A stretch of 22,860 nt of DNA from an uncultured Clostridia bacterium (GTDB lineage Bacteria > Bacillota > Clostridia > Oscillospirales > Ruminococcaceae): positions 1 through 22,860 of the forward strand of contig CAMWVF010000001.1 of the NCBI GenBank assembly GCA_947177545.1, written 5' to 3'. The notes beneath the pieces were generated by a model, which worked only from the letters and a program-made list of their open reading frames with translations, was not told the DNA's origin and did no database searches. A program made the translations under genes and the position numbers. Position 1 is the first letter of the stretch; each line of letters begins with the position of its first letter. Shown here one piece after another: positions 14,422-21,759 of the stretch.

Positions 14422-17400
14422 ATGTCTGATTTATTTATAAAAGCAATTGAAAATTTTCCGCCGTACCGTGATATGCTCGAGGCCGCGGACAAGGGTCAGA
14501 CCCCTCTTTCGGTCTCTGGCATTTCCGCGGTGCATAAGGCGCACTTTGCTCTCGGTCTCGGTACGCATATCGGCAAACCCATGCTTATCATAACCGACGA
14601 GGAAGCCTCCGCAAAGCGTCTTTCGGACGATATAAATTCTCTCTCGGGGGAGACCCGCTCTCTTGTTTATCCTGCAAAGGATTTTACCTTTACAGCCGCC
14701 GAGGGAGTTTCCCGCGAATATGAGCATACCCGCCTTGGGGTACTGTCAAGGCTTCTTGCGGAAGAACCGCTTTTTGTGTGCGCTTCCGCAGAGGCTGTCA
14801 TGCAGACGACCATACCGAAAAATATTCTTGCCGAAAGAACTGTTGCCATAAACACGGGTGACTCGGTGAACATTGAGGAACTGGTTAAAAAGCTTACCGC
14901 CGCAGGCTATTCCCGCTGCGAAAAGGTGGAGGGGGCAAGCCAGTTTTCCGTACGAGGGTCTATCGTTGACATCTTTCCCGTGCAGGAGCAGTACCCCATC
15001 CGCATGGAGCTTTGGGGGGACGATATCGACACCATGGCGTACTTCGATCCCGAGACGCAGCGGCGTACCGACACGGTGGAAACGATAAAAATTTCTCCGG
15101 CAATGGAAACCCTCTTTGAAAGCAAAGAGGTACTTGTTTCCTCCCTTGAAAAGCTTGCAAAAGCCGCAAGGGGCAAGCGTATGGATTTGATACGGAGCAA
15201 TCTCCAAAGGGACATTGACAGAGTGCGGAACGGTCTTTCTCTGGGCAACATTGATAAGTACCTGCCCGCCGCATACGAAAAAGCGGGGACGGTTTTTGAC
15301 TTTCTCCCCGATGGCAGCACGGTTATTTTCAGCGAGTACTTCAACGCTCTGGAACGCTCCCGCGGGGTCATGACCCACCACACCGAGGACTTGAAAATTC
15401 TCCTTGAAGCGGGGGAATTATGCAAGGGCTTAGAGGGTTATCTCATGGATTTTCCGCAGGTCTACAGCCATGCGGGGAAATTTTCGCTTATACATTTCGA
15501 CACGTTTTTGCGGGGTACTGATTTACGCTTCAAAAAGCTTATTTCGGTAAACGCAAACCAGACCGCTCCGTGGGGCGGCGAGATACGCCAGCTTATCGAG
15601 GATCTCCACAGCTTCCGTGAGCGGAATTACTCGGTAATAGTTATGGCTGGTTCGGATAAGACCCTGCCCATTATTGCGGACGACCTCCGCGAGGAGGGGA
15701 TAGACTGCGGCTTCGCTTCCGAAAGCTCAGAGCTTAAAAAGGGTACTGTCCTGCTTATGACAGGCAGCGTAAGCGCAGGCTACGATTACCCCGACGAGGG
15801 GACGGCTCTTATCACACAAGCGCAGGCCATGAGTTCAAAGAAAAAATTCCGCAAGGCAAAAAAGGGCGAGGAGATAAAATCTCTTTCCGATATCGTACCG
15901 GGGGACTTGGTTGTCCACGCTCTCCACGGAATAGGCAAATTTGTGGGCATACGCAAGCTTGAAATGGAGGGTATTACAAAGGATTACATCACCATTCAGT
16001 ACGCAGGAACCGACGTTCTTTACGTCCCTGTAAGTCAGCTTGATATGGTTTCCAAATATATAGGTCCCCGTGACAACGGGGCTGTTAAGCTAAACAAGCT
16101 TTCCACAATGGAGTGGCAGAAAACACGTGCAAAGGTTAAAAAGGCTGTCAAGGATATGGCTGACGAGCTTATAAAACTGTACGCAAAAAGAAGTCAGACC
16201 AAAGGATATGCTTTTGATGCGGACGATGATTTCCAGCACGATTTTGAAGCCCGTTTCCCTTACTCCGAGACGGACGACCAGCTCCGCTCCGTGCAGGAGA
16301 TAAAGGAAGATATGCAGAAGCCCGTACCCATGGACAGACTGCTTTGCGGGGACGTTGGCTTCGGCAAGACGGAGGTAGCTTTCCGCGCGGCTTTCAAGTG
16401 CATGGAGGAGGGCAAGCAGTGCGCGATACTTGCTCCCACAACAGTACTTGCATGGCAGCATTATCAGACGGCGTTAAAAAGATTTGAACACTTCCCCATG
16501 AAAATAGAGCTGCTGTCAAGGTTTCGTTCCAAAAAGGAACAGGAGCAGATACTCAAAGAGTTAAAGAGGGGCAATATCGACATGATAATCGGCACTCACC
16601 GTCTTGTGCAGAAGGACGTGTCCTTTAAGGATCTGGGACTTGCGGTCATTGACGAGGAGCAGCGGTTTGGGGTTGCCCATAAAGAAAGGTTCAAGGAGAC
16701 CTTTGCGGGGGTGGACGTTCTTACTCTTTCCGCAACTCCTATACCACGCACCCTTAACATGGCAATGAGCGGTATTCGTGACATGAGCGTTATCGAGGAG
16801 CCGCCCATAGACCGTCACCCTGTACAGACCTATGTTATCGAGCACAACATGGGGGTGATAGTTCAGGCAATTACAAAGGAGTTGCGCCGAGGGGGACAGG
16901 TATACTATATACACAACAGGATTGAGAGTATTGACTTATGCGCCGCAAAATTGCAGGAAATGCTCCCCGAGGCGAGAATCGGCATTGCCCACGGTCAGAT
17001 AACCGAGGAACATCTTTCCGAAATATGGCGGCAGCTTATAGAGCATGAAATAGACATTCTCGTCTGCACCACTCTTATTGAGACCGGCGTGGACGTCCCC
17101 AACGTAAACACTCTTGTTATCGAGGACGCTGACAGGCTGGGTCTTTCACAGCTTTACCAGTTAAGAGGTCGGGTGGGACGTTCCAGCCGCCGCGCTTTTG
17201 CGTACTTCACATTCAAGCGGGGCAAGGCTCTCACGGAAATTGCCTCCCGCCGTCTGGACGCTATAAGGGAATTCACTCAGTTCGGCAGCGGCTTCCGCAT
17301 TGCACTCCGCGACCTTGAGATAAGGGGAGCGGGTTCGCTTTTAAGCGGAAAGCAGCACGGTCACATGGAAGCTGTAGGTTATGATATGTACTTGCAGCTT

Positions 17401-17889
17401 CTCAACGAAGCCATTGCCGAGGAAAAGGGAGAAGCCCTACCGCCAAAGCCCGAGGACTGTCTTATCGACATACAGATAGAAGCTCACATTCCCGATAATT
17501 ATATCGAGAGTCTTGCGGGGCGTTTGGACGTGTACAGAAAAATTGCGTCCCTCCGCACAAACGAGGACAGCATGGATCTGATAGACGAGCTTATAGACCG
17601 CTACGGCGACCCTCCCAAGGCTATTCAGGGACTTATCAGCGTTTCCCTTATAAGGAACATGGCAAGCGCCCTGACTATTACGGAAATTTCCCAGAAAAAC
17701 GGCATAATGTTCTTTTACCTCAAAGCCGCGGAAATGGAGCAGATACAGGCTCTGACGGCAGCGTACAGGGGACGTGTCACGGTGAACGGCGGAGAAAAGG
17801 CGTATATTGCCGTAAAAATGAACGGCGACAAGCCTATCGAGCTTATGCAGGGTGTGATTGAGGTAATGACGAAAAAGTCCGCGGTATAA
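14422..17889 (+). CDS. mfd: Transcription-repair coupling factor Mfd
   Basis: Mfd removes RNA polymerase stalled at DNA lesions and recruits UvrA. 1155 residues, normal length. In order: UvrB-homology region at the N-terminus (SVRGSIVDIFPVQEQYPIRMELWGDDID), a middle linker, a CarD-like polymerase-interaction domain about residues 489-555 (PGDLVVHALHGIGKFVGI), then the RecG-like translocase with Walker A GDVGFGKT at 643-650, DEEQ at 744-747, SATPIPRTLNMA, a TRG-type region (DADRLGLSQLYQLRGRVGRS), and the C-terminal TRCF domain (LIDIQIEAHIPDNYI). AAAGGA precedes the ATG. Last gene of the glmU cluster; a new consensus promoter begins only 7 bases after its stop. Confidence 0.97.
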   Translation: MSDLFIKAIENFPPYRDMLEAADKGQTPLSVSGISAVHKAHFALGLGTHIGKPMLIITDEEASAKRLSDDINSLSGETRSLVYPAKDFTFTAAEGVSREYEHTRLGVLSRLLAEEPLFVCASAEAVMQTTIPKNILAERTVAINTGDSVNIEELVKKLTAAGYSRCEKVEGASQFSVRGSIVDIFPVQEQYPIRMELWGDDIDTMAYFDPETQRRTDTVETIKISPAMETLFESKEVLVSSLEKLAKAARGKRMDLIRSNLQRDIDRVRNGLSLGNIDKYLPAAYEKAGTVFDFLPDGSTVIFSEYFNALERSRGVMTHHTEDLKILLEAGELCKGLEGYLMDFPQVYSHAGKFSLIHFDTFLRGTDLRFKKLISVNANQTAPWGGEIRQLIEDLHSFRERNYSVIVMAGSDKTLPIIADDLREEGIDCGFASESSELKKGTVLLMTGSVSAGYDYPDEGTALITQAQAMSSKKKFRKAKKGEEIKSLSDIVPGDLVVHALHGIGKFVGIRKLEMEGITKDYITIQYAGTDVLYVPVSQLDMVSKYIGPRDNGAVKLNKLSTMEWQKTRAKVKKAVKDMADELIKLYAKRSQTKGYAFDADDDFQHDFEARFPYSETDDQLRSVQEIKEDMQKPVPMDRLLCGDVGFGKTEVAFRAAFKCMEEGKQCAILAPTTVLAWQHYQTALKRFEHFPMKIELLSRFRSKKEQEQILKELKRGNIDMIIGTHRLVQKDVSFKDLGLAVIDEEQRFGVAHKERFKETFAGVDVLTLSATPIPRTLNMAMSGIRDMSVIEEPPIDRHPVQTYVIEHNMGVIVQAITKELRRGGQVYYIHNRIESIDLCAAKLQEMLPEARIGIAHGQITEEHLSEIWRQLIEHEIDILVCTTLIETGVDVPNVNTLVIEDADRLGLSQLYQLRGRVGRSSRRAFAYFTFKRGKALTEIASRRLDAIREFTQFGSGFRIALRDLEIRGAGSLLSGKQHGHMEAVGYDMYLQLLNEAIAEEKGEALPPKPEDCLIDIQIEAHIPDNYIESLAGRLDVYRKIASLRTNEDSMDLIDELIDRYGDPPKAIQGLISVSLIRNMASALTITEISQKNGIMFFYLKAAEMEQIQALTAAYRGRVTVNGGEKAYIAVKMNGDKPIELMQGVIEVMTKKSAV

Positions 17890-17895
17890 TTTTAT

Positions 17896-17924
17896 TTGAC
17901 ATTAAATGGTCAATGGTGTATAAT
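17896..17924 (+). promoter_or_regulatory. Perfect consensus SigA promoter after mfd
   Basis: TTGACA (17896-17901), 17 bases, TATAAT (17919-17924). Transcription would start near 17931, inside the palindromic repeat, giving a leader of about 100 bases that carries the four 15-base repeats. It may drive the small membrane protein, the truncated secreted protein and proS. Confidence 0.8.
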
Positions 17925-17925
17925 G

Positions 17926-18010
17926 TAGGGGACGGGTCTCCGTGTCAATGCAGACCGTGTCAATACAGACCATATCAATGCAGACTGTGTCAATACAGAC
18001 CGTCCCACTA
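17926..18010. repeat. Palindromic element with four tandem 15-base units
   Basis: Arm TAGGGGACGG (17926-17935) and arm CCGTCCC-A-CTA (18000-18010) bracket four 15-base units: 17941-17955, 17956-17970, 17971-17985, 17986-18000, consensus YRTRTCAATRCAGAC. They differ at few positions and units 1/3 (GCAGAC) and 2/4 (ACAGAC) alternate, which hints at a 30-base duplication. The same arms, without the units, occur at 20118-20142. Confidence 0.8.
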
Positions 18011-18032
18011 TTACAGAATAAGAGGAATTTTT

Positions 18033-18389
18033 ATGCTTGCAAAAATAGATTATGAATCCCTCGCCTTATTTGGAAAATTCGGCGGGGCAATGCTGGGACT
18101 GCTTTTGCTTGTGTGGCTGATAGCGGTACTCACCCCGAAAGCCGCAAAGCTCATCGACAGGCTTGCGGGAAAACCGCCAAAAGAACGACCCGAAAGGGTG
18201 CAGGATAATATTAAACCCGAAGAATACGAGGTACAGCAGGCTGAGCCTGCACCCTTATCACCCCCAATTTCGGACAACGGCAGTTCCGAACATACAGAGC
18301 CCCCTCAAGGGGGGAGTGAGAAAATTATCAATGCGGAAAATTATAAAGTTTACAGCGTTTTTGAGGACAGACCAAAAGACAAAGAATAG
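18033..18389 (+). CDS. Small single-pass membrane protein, unknown function
   Basis: 118 residues from the ATG at 18033, with AGAGGA 6 bases before it. A much longer in-frame reading from 17913 is rejected because it would begin upstream of the transcription start and translate the repeats. Residues 12-33 form one membrane segment (LFGKFGGAMLGLLLLVWLIAVL), followed by a basic stretch (KLIDRLAGKPPKERPERVQ) and an acidic, proline-rich, probably disordered tail ending in FEDRPKDKE. Size and layout recall OadG-type gamma subunits of sodium-pump decarboxylases, but no partner subunit is nearby, so this is a weak guess. The DNA for the tail holds several perfect palindromes (18236-18314). It overlaps the ribosome binding site of the next short gene. 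Confidence 0.55.
   Translation: MLAKIDYESLALFGKFGGAMLGLLLLVWLIAVLTPKAAKLIDRLAGKPPKERPERVQDNIKPEEYEVQQAEPAPLSPPISDNGSSEHTEPPQGGSEKIINAENYKVYSVFEDRPKDKE
18236..18314. repeat. Cluster of palindromes inside the small membrane protein gene
   Basis: GCAGGCT-G-AGCCTGC (18236-18250), TCGGA...TCCGA (18270-18289 region) and CCCCCT-CA-AGGGGG (18300-18313) lie in a row in the region coding for the disordered tail. Three hairpins in 80 bases look more like an intergenic palindromic element inserted in frame than ordinary coding sequence. Confidence 0.45.
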
Positions 18390-18399
18390 GAGGCTTTTT

Positions 18400-18594
18400 A
18401 TGAACATCAAAAAAATAACGGCGGCAATGGCGGCTCTGGCGGTTTCGGTAACGGCGGTATCAGTCACGGCTTTTGCGGCGGGAACTAAAGTCCCCCTGAC
18501 GGAAAAATATTTTCCCGACGAGAATTTCCGTGAGTATGTTACGCAGTTCGACACGGACGAAAACGTAAAAATAAAAAATAATAATTCAAGGTAA
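18400..18594 (+). pseudogene. Truncated secreted leucine-rich-repeat-type protein (N-terminus only)
   Basis: 64 codons with a good AGGAGG site 6 bases before the ATG. Residues 1-27 are a clear Sec signal peptide: NIKK, a long Ala/Val core and a probable cleavage after AFAA. The mature part LTEKYFPDENFREYVTQFDTDEN matches the opening of many Clostridia surface proteins, where FPDxxFRxYV...DxDxNG leads into leucine-rich repeats. Here the sequence falls into KIKNNNSR and a stop where the repeat region should begin. It is best read as a gene cut off by deletion; a short secreted peptide cannot be excluded. A hairpin overlaps the stop codon. Confidence 0.65.
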
Positions 18595-18614
18595 AGGTTA
18601 TAAATATAACCTTT
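18593..18614. terminator. Hairpin before proS, weak terminator or leader element
   Basis: AAAGGTTAT (18593-18601) and ATAACCTTT (18606-18614) pair perfectly over a 4-base AAAT loop, starting in the stop codon of the truncated gene. The stem is AT-rich and ends in TTT followed by ATCATC, so termination would be poor. Confidence 0.4.
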
Positions 18615-18640
18615 ATCATCTAAAAAAGGAGTAATCTAAT

Positions 18641-20101
18641 ATGGCAAAGGATAACAAAAAAATGGTGGAAGCGATAACCTCAATGGACGAGGATTTCGCA
18701 AAATGGTACACCGACATAGTTAAAAAGGCGGAGCTTATCGAGTATACCTCCGTTAAGGGCTGTATGGTCATTCGCCCCTACGGCTACGCTATATGGGAGA
18801 ATATGCAGAGAATCCTTGACGGTATGTTCAAGGCTACGGGACACGAAAATGTGTGTATGCCTATGTTCATTCCCGAAAGCCTTTTGCAGAAGGAGAAAGA
18901 CCACGTTGAGGGTTTTGCTCCCGAGGTGGCATGGGTAACTCACGGCGGCAGCGAAAAGCTGGAGGACAGGCTCTGTGTACGCCCCACCTCCGAGACGCTT
19001 TTCTGCGAGCATTACGCCAATATCATACATTCCTACCGCGACCTGCCTAAACTCTATAACCAGTGGGTATCGGTTGTCCGCTGGGAGAAAACAACACGTC
19101 CCTTTTTGCGGTCGAGAGAATTTCTCTGGCAGGAGGGTCACACTATTCACGCAACCGCCGAAGAGGCGATTATTGAGACGGAAAAGATGCTTAACGTATA
19201 TGCGGAATTCTGCGAAAAAAGTCTTGCAATGCCTGTTATAAAGGGCAAAAAGACGGACAGCGACAAGTTCGCGGGCGCGGAGGCTACCTACGCTATAGAG
19301 GCTCTTATGCACGACGGCAAGGCTTTGCAGGCGGGTACTTCTCACTATTTCGGGGACGGTTTTGCAAAGGCTTTTGAAATCATGTACACCGACAAGGAGA
19401 ACAAAAAGGTATACCCGCATCAGACCTCATGGGGCGTTACAACACGTCTTATCGGTGCTATAATCATGACCCACGGCGACGATAACGGACTTGTTCTGCC
19501 GCCCGCTGTTGCGCCGATACAGGCGGTAATTGTGCCCATTCAGCAGTTCAAAGAGGGAGTTCTTGACAAGGCGCACGAGCTTGCGGACAAGCTTAAAGCT
19601 GCGGGAGTCCGCGTTAAGGTTGACGACAGTGACAACTCCCCCGGCTGGAAGTTTGCGGAGTACGAAATGAAAGGCGTGCCTGTCCGCATTGAAATAGGTC
19701 CCAAGGATATCGAGAATAACCAGTGCGTATGCGCATTAAGATACAGCGGCGAGAAGCGGACGGTTTCCCTTGAAAACGGTTTGGAGCTGTTTAAAAACGC
19801 TATTGTTGAACTGCTGGGGGAGGAAATACCCGAGGGAATGTTCAATAAGGCTGCGGAAAACCGCGAGAAGCATACTTATAAGTGTACCACTATGGAGGAG
19901 ATCACAAAGGCTCTGGAGGAGAACGGCGACGGCTTCGTCAAGGCAATGTGGTGCGGCGACGAGGCTTGCGAGGACAAGGTCAAGGAGGTCACGGGCGTTG
20001 GCTCTCGCTGCATACCCTTTGAGCAGGAGGAGCTTTCGGACAAGTGCGTTTGCTGCGGAAAACCCGCTAAGCAGATGGTTTACTGGGGCAAGGCGTATTA
20101 A
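18641..20101 (+). CDS. proS: Prolyl-tRNA synthetase, type 3 (archaeal/eukaryotic-like)
   Basis: Charges tRNA-Pro with proline. 486 residues, the length of ProS type 3, lacking the roughly 180-residue editing insertion of the bacterial type 1 enzyme. Class II motifs: [20 protein letters not shown] (motif 1 region), [29 protein letters not shown] (motif 2, near residue 147), and [24 protein letters not shown] (motif 3). An anticodon-binding domain follows ([10 protein letters not shown]...), then the C-terminal zinc-type domain with CGDEAC and [10 protein letters not shown], ending in the conserved C-terminal Tyr (WGKAY). AAAAGGAG precedes the ATG. This type is found in Clostridia, Mycoplasma and others, taken as an old transfer. 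No T-box leader was found before it. Confidence 0.96.
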   Translation: MAKDNKKMVEAITSMDEDFAKWYTDIVKKAELIEYTSVKGCMVIRPYGYAIWENMQRILDGMFKATGHENVCMPMFIPESLLQKEKDHVEGFAPEVAWVTHGGSEKLEDRLCVRPTSETLFCEHYANIIHSYRDLPKLYNQWVSVVRWEKTTRPFLRSREFLWQEGHTIHATAEEAIIETEKMLNVYAEFCEKSLAMPVIKGKKTDSDKFAGAEATYAIEALMHDGKALQAGTSHYFGDGFAKAFEIMYTDKENKKVYPHQTSWGVTTRLIGAIIMTHGDDNGLVLPPAVAPIQAVIVPIQQFKEGVLDKAHELADKLKAAGVRVKVDDSDNSPGWKFAEYEMKGVPVRIEIGPKDIENNQCVCALRYSGEKRTVSLENGLELFKNAIVELLGEEIPEGMFNKAAENREKHTYKCTTMEEITKALEENGDGFVKAMWCGDEACEDKVKEVTGVGSRCIPFEQEELSDKCVCCGKPAKQMVYWGKAY

Positions 20102-20117
20102 GCGGCTGACAGTTTTG

Positions 20118-20142
20118 TAGGGGACGGGAAAACCGTCCCCTA
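20118..20142. repeat. Palindromic repeat TAGGGGACGG-GAAAA-CCGTCCCCTA
   Basis: Perfect 10-bp arms over a 5-base loop, 16 bases after the proS stop. It has no T-tract, so it is weak as a terminator. The arms match those of the element at 17926-18010, so they form a small repeat family. Confidence 0.8.
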
Positions 20143-20177
20143 TTGCGTGCGGTATTTTATCGGAAAGGAAACGGGGC

Positions 20178-20722
20178 ACGTCAAAATTTTATATAGCCGA
20201 TCTGCATCTGGGGCACGAAAATGTTATAAAGCATGACGGCAGACCCTTTGCCGATACGGCGAAAATGCACGACGCCCTTGTGCGGAATTGGAACAACGCG
20301 GTTGGACATGACGACGAGGTGTACATTCTCGGCGATTTCGCGTGGAAAAACGCCGAGGGTCTGACGGCTCTGGACGAGCTGAAAGGTAAAAAATTCCTTA
20401 TCCTCGGCAACCACGACAAGCCCACGGAGGAAATGAAGTCCCGCTTTGAGTGGATAAAGGACTATACTGTCATCAAAGACGGCGCTGACGAGGTGGTTCT
20501 GTGTCATTATCCGATAGCGCACTGGTACAACCAGTTCCGAGGGACTGTGCATTGTACGGTCACGTCCACAACAACGCTGACTATCATTCCTTTAAGCGGT
20601 ACGCCGATATTTGCGGGGATATGGGTATTCCTTTTGAGTGCTATAATGTTGGCTGTATGCTTGAATATATGGGGTACACGCCGAGGACGCTGGAGGAAAT
20701 AAAAAATGGAAACTGCACGTAA
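20178..20722 (+). pseudogene. Metallophosphoesterase, broken by start loss and a frameshift
   Basis: The frame reads SKFYIADLHLGHENVIKHDGRPF..., with the metal-binding DxHxGH motif, then YILGDFAW (GD), LILGNHDK (GNHD) and VVLCHYPI (H), as in small calcineurin-like phosphoesterases. No ATG, GTG or TTG exists in frame before this; AAAGGAA is followed by ACG where ATG is expected. At about 20551-20553 the frame breaks: VHC... should continue in the next frame as LYGHVHNNADYHSFKRYADICGDMGIPFE, which carries the last metal motif GHVHNN. One missing T after GTGCAT restores the frame. The first internal ATG (20265) would lose DLHLGH. Two lesions make a pseudogene likely; a sequencing error could explain the frameshift but not the start. 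Confidence 0.8.
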
Positions 20723-21089
20723 TGACAATCTTATAAAAATAGGCGAATTCAAGCAGGAATACAATCAGTTACTGAACACCTCGCTGCCGTGTTTTGAAAT
20801 TATGCAGTCATCGGGATTGATAAAGCATATTTCCAAACGGCACAGCAGTTGTGTGCAGTATTTGGATAGGATATCCGATATTCTTGAAAATCCCGATTAT
20901 ATCGGCATCAACCCAAAAGAGCACGACAGCATTGAACTTGTAAAGGTTTATGATGATAATGTTTTGATTGCAATAAAACTGGACTGCGATAATGGGTATT
21001 ATTATCTTGCTTCACTGTACAATATAAGCGGCGGAAAAATGGAAAACAGGCTAAATTCGGGAAGATTGAAAAAATACTTGACAAATTAA
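20706..21089 (+). CDS. Stand-alone PBECR-like putative nuclease
   Basis: 127 residues, acidic-basic mixed, no membrane segment. The pattern IKHISKRHSSCVQYLDRISDILENPDYIGINPK, followed by alternating strands (IELVKVYDDNVLIAIKLDCDNGYYYLASLYNISGGKMENRLNSGRLKKY, quoted here as two adjoining parts), fits the phage-Barnase-EndoU-ColicinE5/D-RelE-like nuclease families, probably PBECR3 (by recall). In phages and mobile elements these domains are parts of polyvalent proteins and are thought to cleave RNA. GGAGG lies 10 bases before the ATG, within the end of the broken phosphoesterase gene, which overlaps it by 17 bases. No antitoxin-like gene follows; instead a consensus promoter and a structured RNA start at its 3' end. 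Activity is inferred. Confidence 0.5.
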   Translation: METARNDNLIKIGEFKQEYNQLLNTSLPCFEIMQSSGLIKHISKRHSSCVQYLDRISDILENPDYIGINPKEHDSIELVKVYDDNVLIAIKLDCDNGYYYLASLYNISGGKMENRLNSGRLKKYLTN

Positions 21090-21106
21090 AAATTATAGTG
21101 TATAAT
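21078..21106 (+). promoter_or_regulatory. Perfect consensus SigA promoter of the small RNA
   Basis: TTGACA (21078-21083), 17 bases, TATAAT (21101-21106). The -35 lies in the last codons of the PBECR-like gene. Start of transcription is expected near 21113. Confidence 0.85.
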
Positions 21107-21112
21107 ATAAAC

Positions 21113-21262
21113 ATAAAAGGAATAGTATATAATTAAGGTTATTGAGGTCAGAAAGGCTCCTGACGCTCCTTTTTACAAAGGAACCTGAGATGATGGGTAC
21201 GCCGTCCATCCGATAACCGATTATAACAAGGGAACGGTATTTTATGCCGTTCCCGATTTTTA
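21113..21262 (+). ncRNA. Structured small RNA, about 150 nt, family not recognised
   Basis: It is bounded by its own consensus promoter and an intrinsic terminator and has no convincing coding frame on the plus strand. Proposed folding: closing stem GGTTAT (21137-21142) with ATAACC (21213-21218); inside it GTCAG/CTGAC (21147-21164), TCCTTT/AAAGGA (21167-21182, 4-base loop) and GATGG/CCATC (21192-21210). That is a four-way junction with three hairpins, followed by a short linker and the terminator stem. It was compared from memory with SRP RNA, 6S, TPP, SAM, purine, fluoride, guanidine and T-box elements and matches none. rpsF downstream has its own promoter, so this is more likely a trans-acting RNA than a riboswitch for rpsF. 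Exact ends are inferred. Confidence 0.65.
21230..21261 (+). terminator. Intrinsic terminator of the small RNA
   Basis: GGGAACGG (21230-21237) and CCGTTCCC (21247-21254) form an 8-bp stem, extendable by a wobble and two AT pairs, followed by GATTTTT. It also shields rpsF from upstream transcription. Confidence 0.88.
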
Positions 21263-21340
21263 TGCGGGGAACAGGGCGCTGGAACAGCAATTAGGTACAA
21301 ATTGTACAAAAAACAGCCCCCAAAAAAGAAAAAATTGTTC

Positions 21341-21369
21341 TTGACAATGAAAAAATAAAATGTTATAAT
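21341..21369 (+). promoter_or_regulatory. Consensus SigA promoter of rpsF-ssb-rpsR
   Basis: TTGACA (21341-21346), 17 bases, TATAAT (21364-21369). Both boxes are perfect, as expected for a ribosomal protein operon. A small palindrome GTACAA-A-TTGTAC (21295-21307) lies 33 bases before it; its meaning is unknown. Confidence 0.9.
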
Positions 21370-21379
21370 AATAAAGTAT

Positions 21380-21418
21380 CCTCGTCCGTATATCGTGACG
21401 GACGTGATCCAAGAGGAG
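21380..21418 (+). promoter_or_regulatory. Leader hairpin of rpsF, candidate S6:S18 autoregulatory site
   Basis: CGTCCGT (21383-21389) pairs with ACGGACG (21398-21404) over an 8-base loop. CCTC at 21380-21383 can instead pair with GAGG in the ribosome binding site AGAGGAGG. Many bacteria carry an mRNA element before rpsF bound by the S6:S18 pair; this hairpin is in the right place, but its motif was not verified. Confidence 0.45.
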
Positions 21419-21428
21419 GTGTTTTAAA

Positions 21429-21719
21429 ATGGCAAAGATAACCGAGAATTATGAGACCATGGCGGTTTACAGTCTCAAGAACGGCGAAGAGGGAGTTAAG
21501 GCTCTTAACGAGAAGTTCACTAAGCTCATCGAGGCAAACGGTACTATGGAGTCGGTAAACGAGTGGGGCAAGAGAAAGCTTGCTTACGAGATCGACGACC
21601 AGACCGAGGGATATTATGTGCTTTACACATATTCCTGCAAGCCCGATTTCCCCGCAGAGCTTGACCGTGTGTTCAAGATCACGGACGGCGTTATGCGTTC
21701 CCTTATCACAGTGAAGTAA
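21429..21719 (+). CDS. rpsF: 30S ribosomal protein S6
   Basis: S6 binds 16S rRNA together with S18 in the platform of the small subunit. 96 residues, normal length. NYETMAVYSL at the N-terminus is the first strand, GKRKLAYEIDDQTEGYYVLYTYSC is the conserved central hairpin, and ELDRVFKITDGVMRSLITVK closes the ferredoxin-like fold. The start is clear: AGAGGAGG lies 9 bases before the ATG. First gene of the rpsF-ssb-rpsR operon found throughout Firmicutes, 40 bases before ssb. Confidence 0.97.
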   Translation: MAKITENYETMAVYSLKNGEEGVKALNEKFTKLIEANGTMESVNEWGKRKLAYEIDDQTEGYYVLYTYSCKPDFPAELDRVFKITDGVMRSLITVK

Positions 21720-21759
21720 TTGACCCGTTCAGACAAAACCGAAAAGGAGGCTGTAAAAA

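Noticed and set aside
14746..15425. Minus-strand frames of 211 and 172 codons within mfd
   Set aside because: They are antisense shadows of the mfd coding sequence with no start signals or domains.
17941..18000. Tandem 15-base units considered as a CRISPR array
   Set aside because: The units are contiguous with no spacers and far too short; no cas genes are present.
17913..18032. 40-residue N-terminal extension with CQCR/CQYR repeats on the small membrane protein
   Set aside because: Its ATG lies upstream of the -10 box and transcription start. The repeats stay open only because 15 is a multiple of three. A proper ribosome binding site precedes the ATG at 18033.
21113..21262. TPP riboswitch, because CTGAGATGA occurs in the small RNA
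   Set aside because: The other TPP motifs and their order are absent, and a terminator plus a separate promoter stand before rpsF.
21093..21290. Minus-strand 65-codon frame opposite the small RNA
   Set aside because: No ribosome binding site or known domain was seen, and it runs through the RNA gene and its terminator in reverse.
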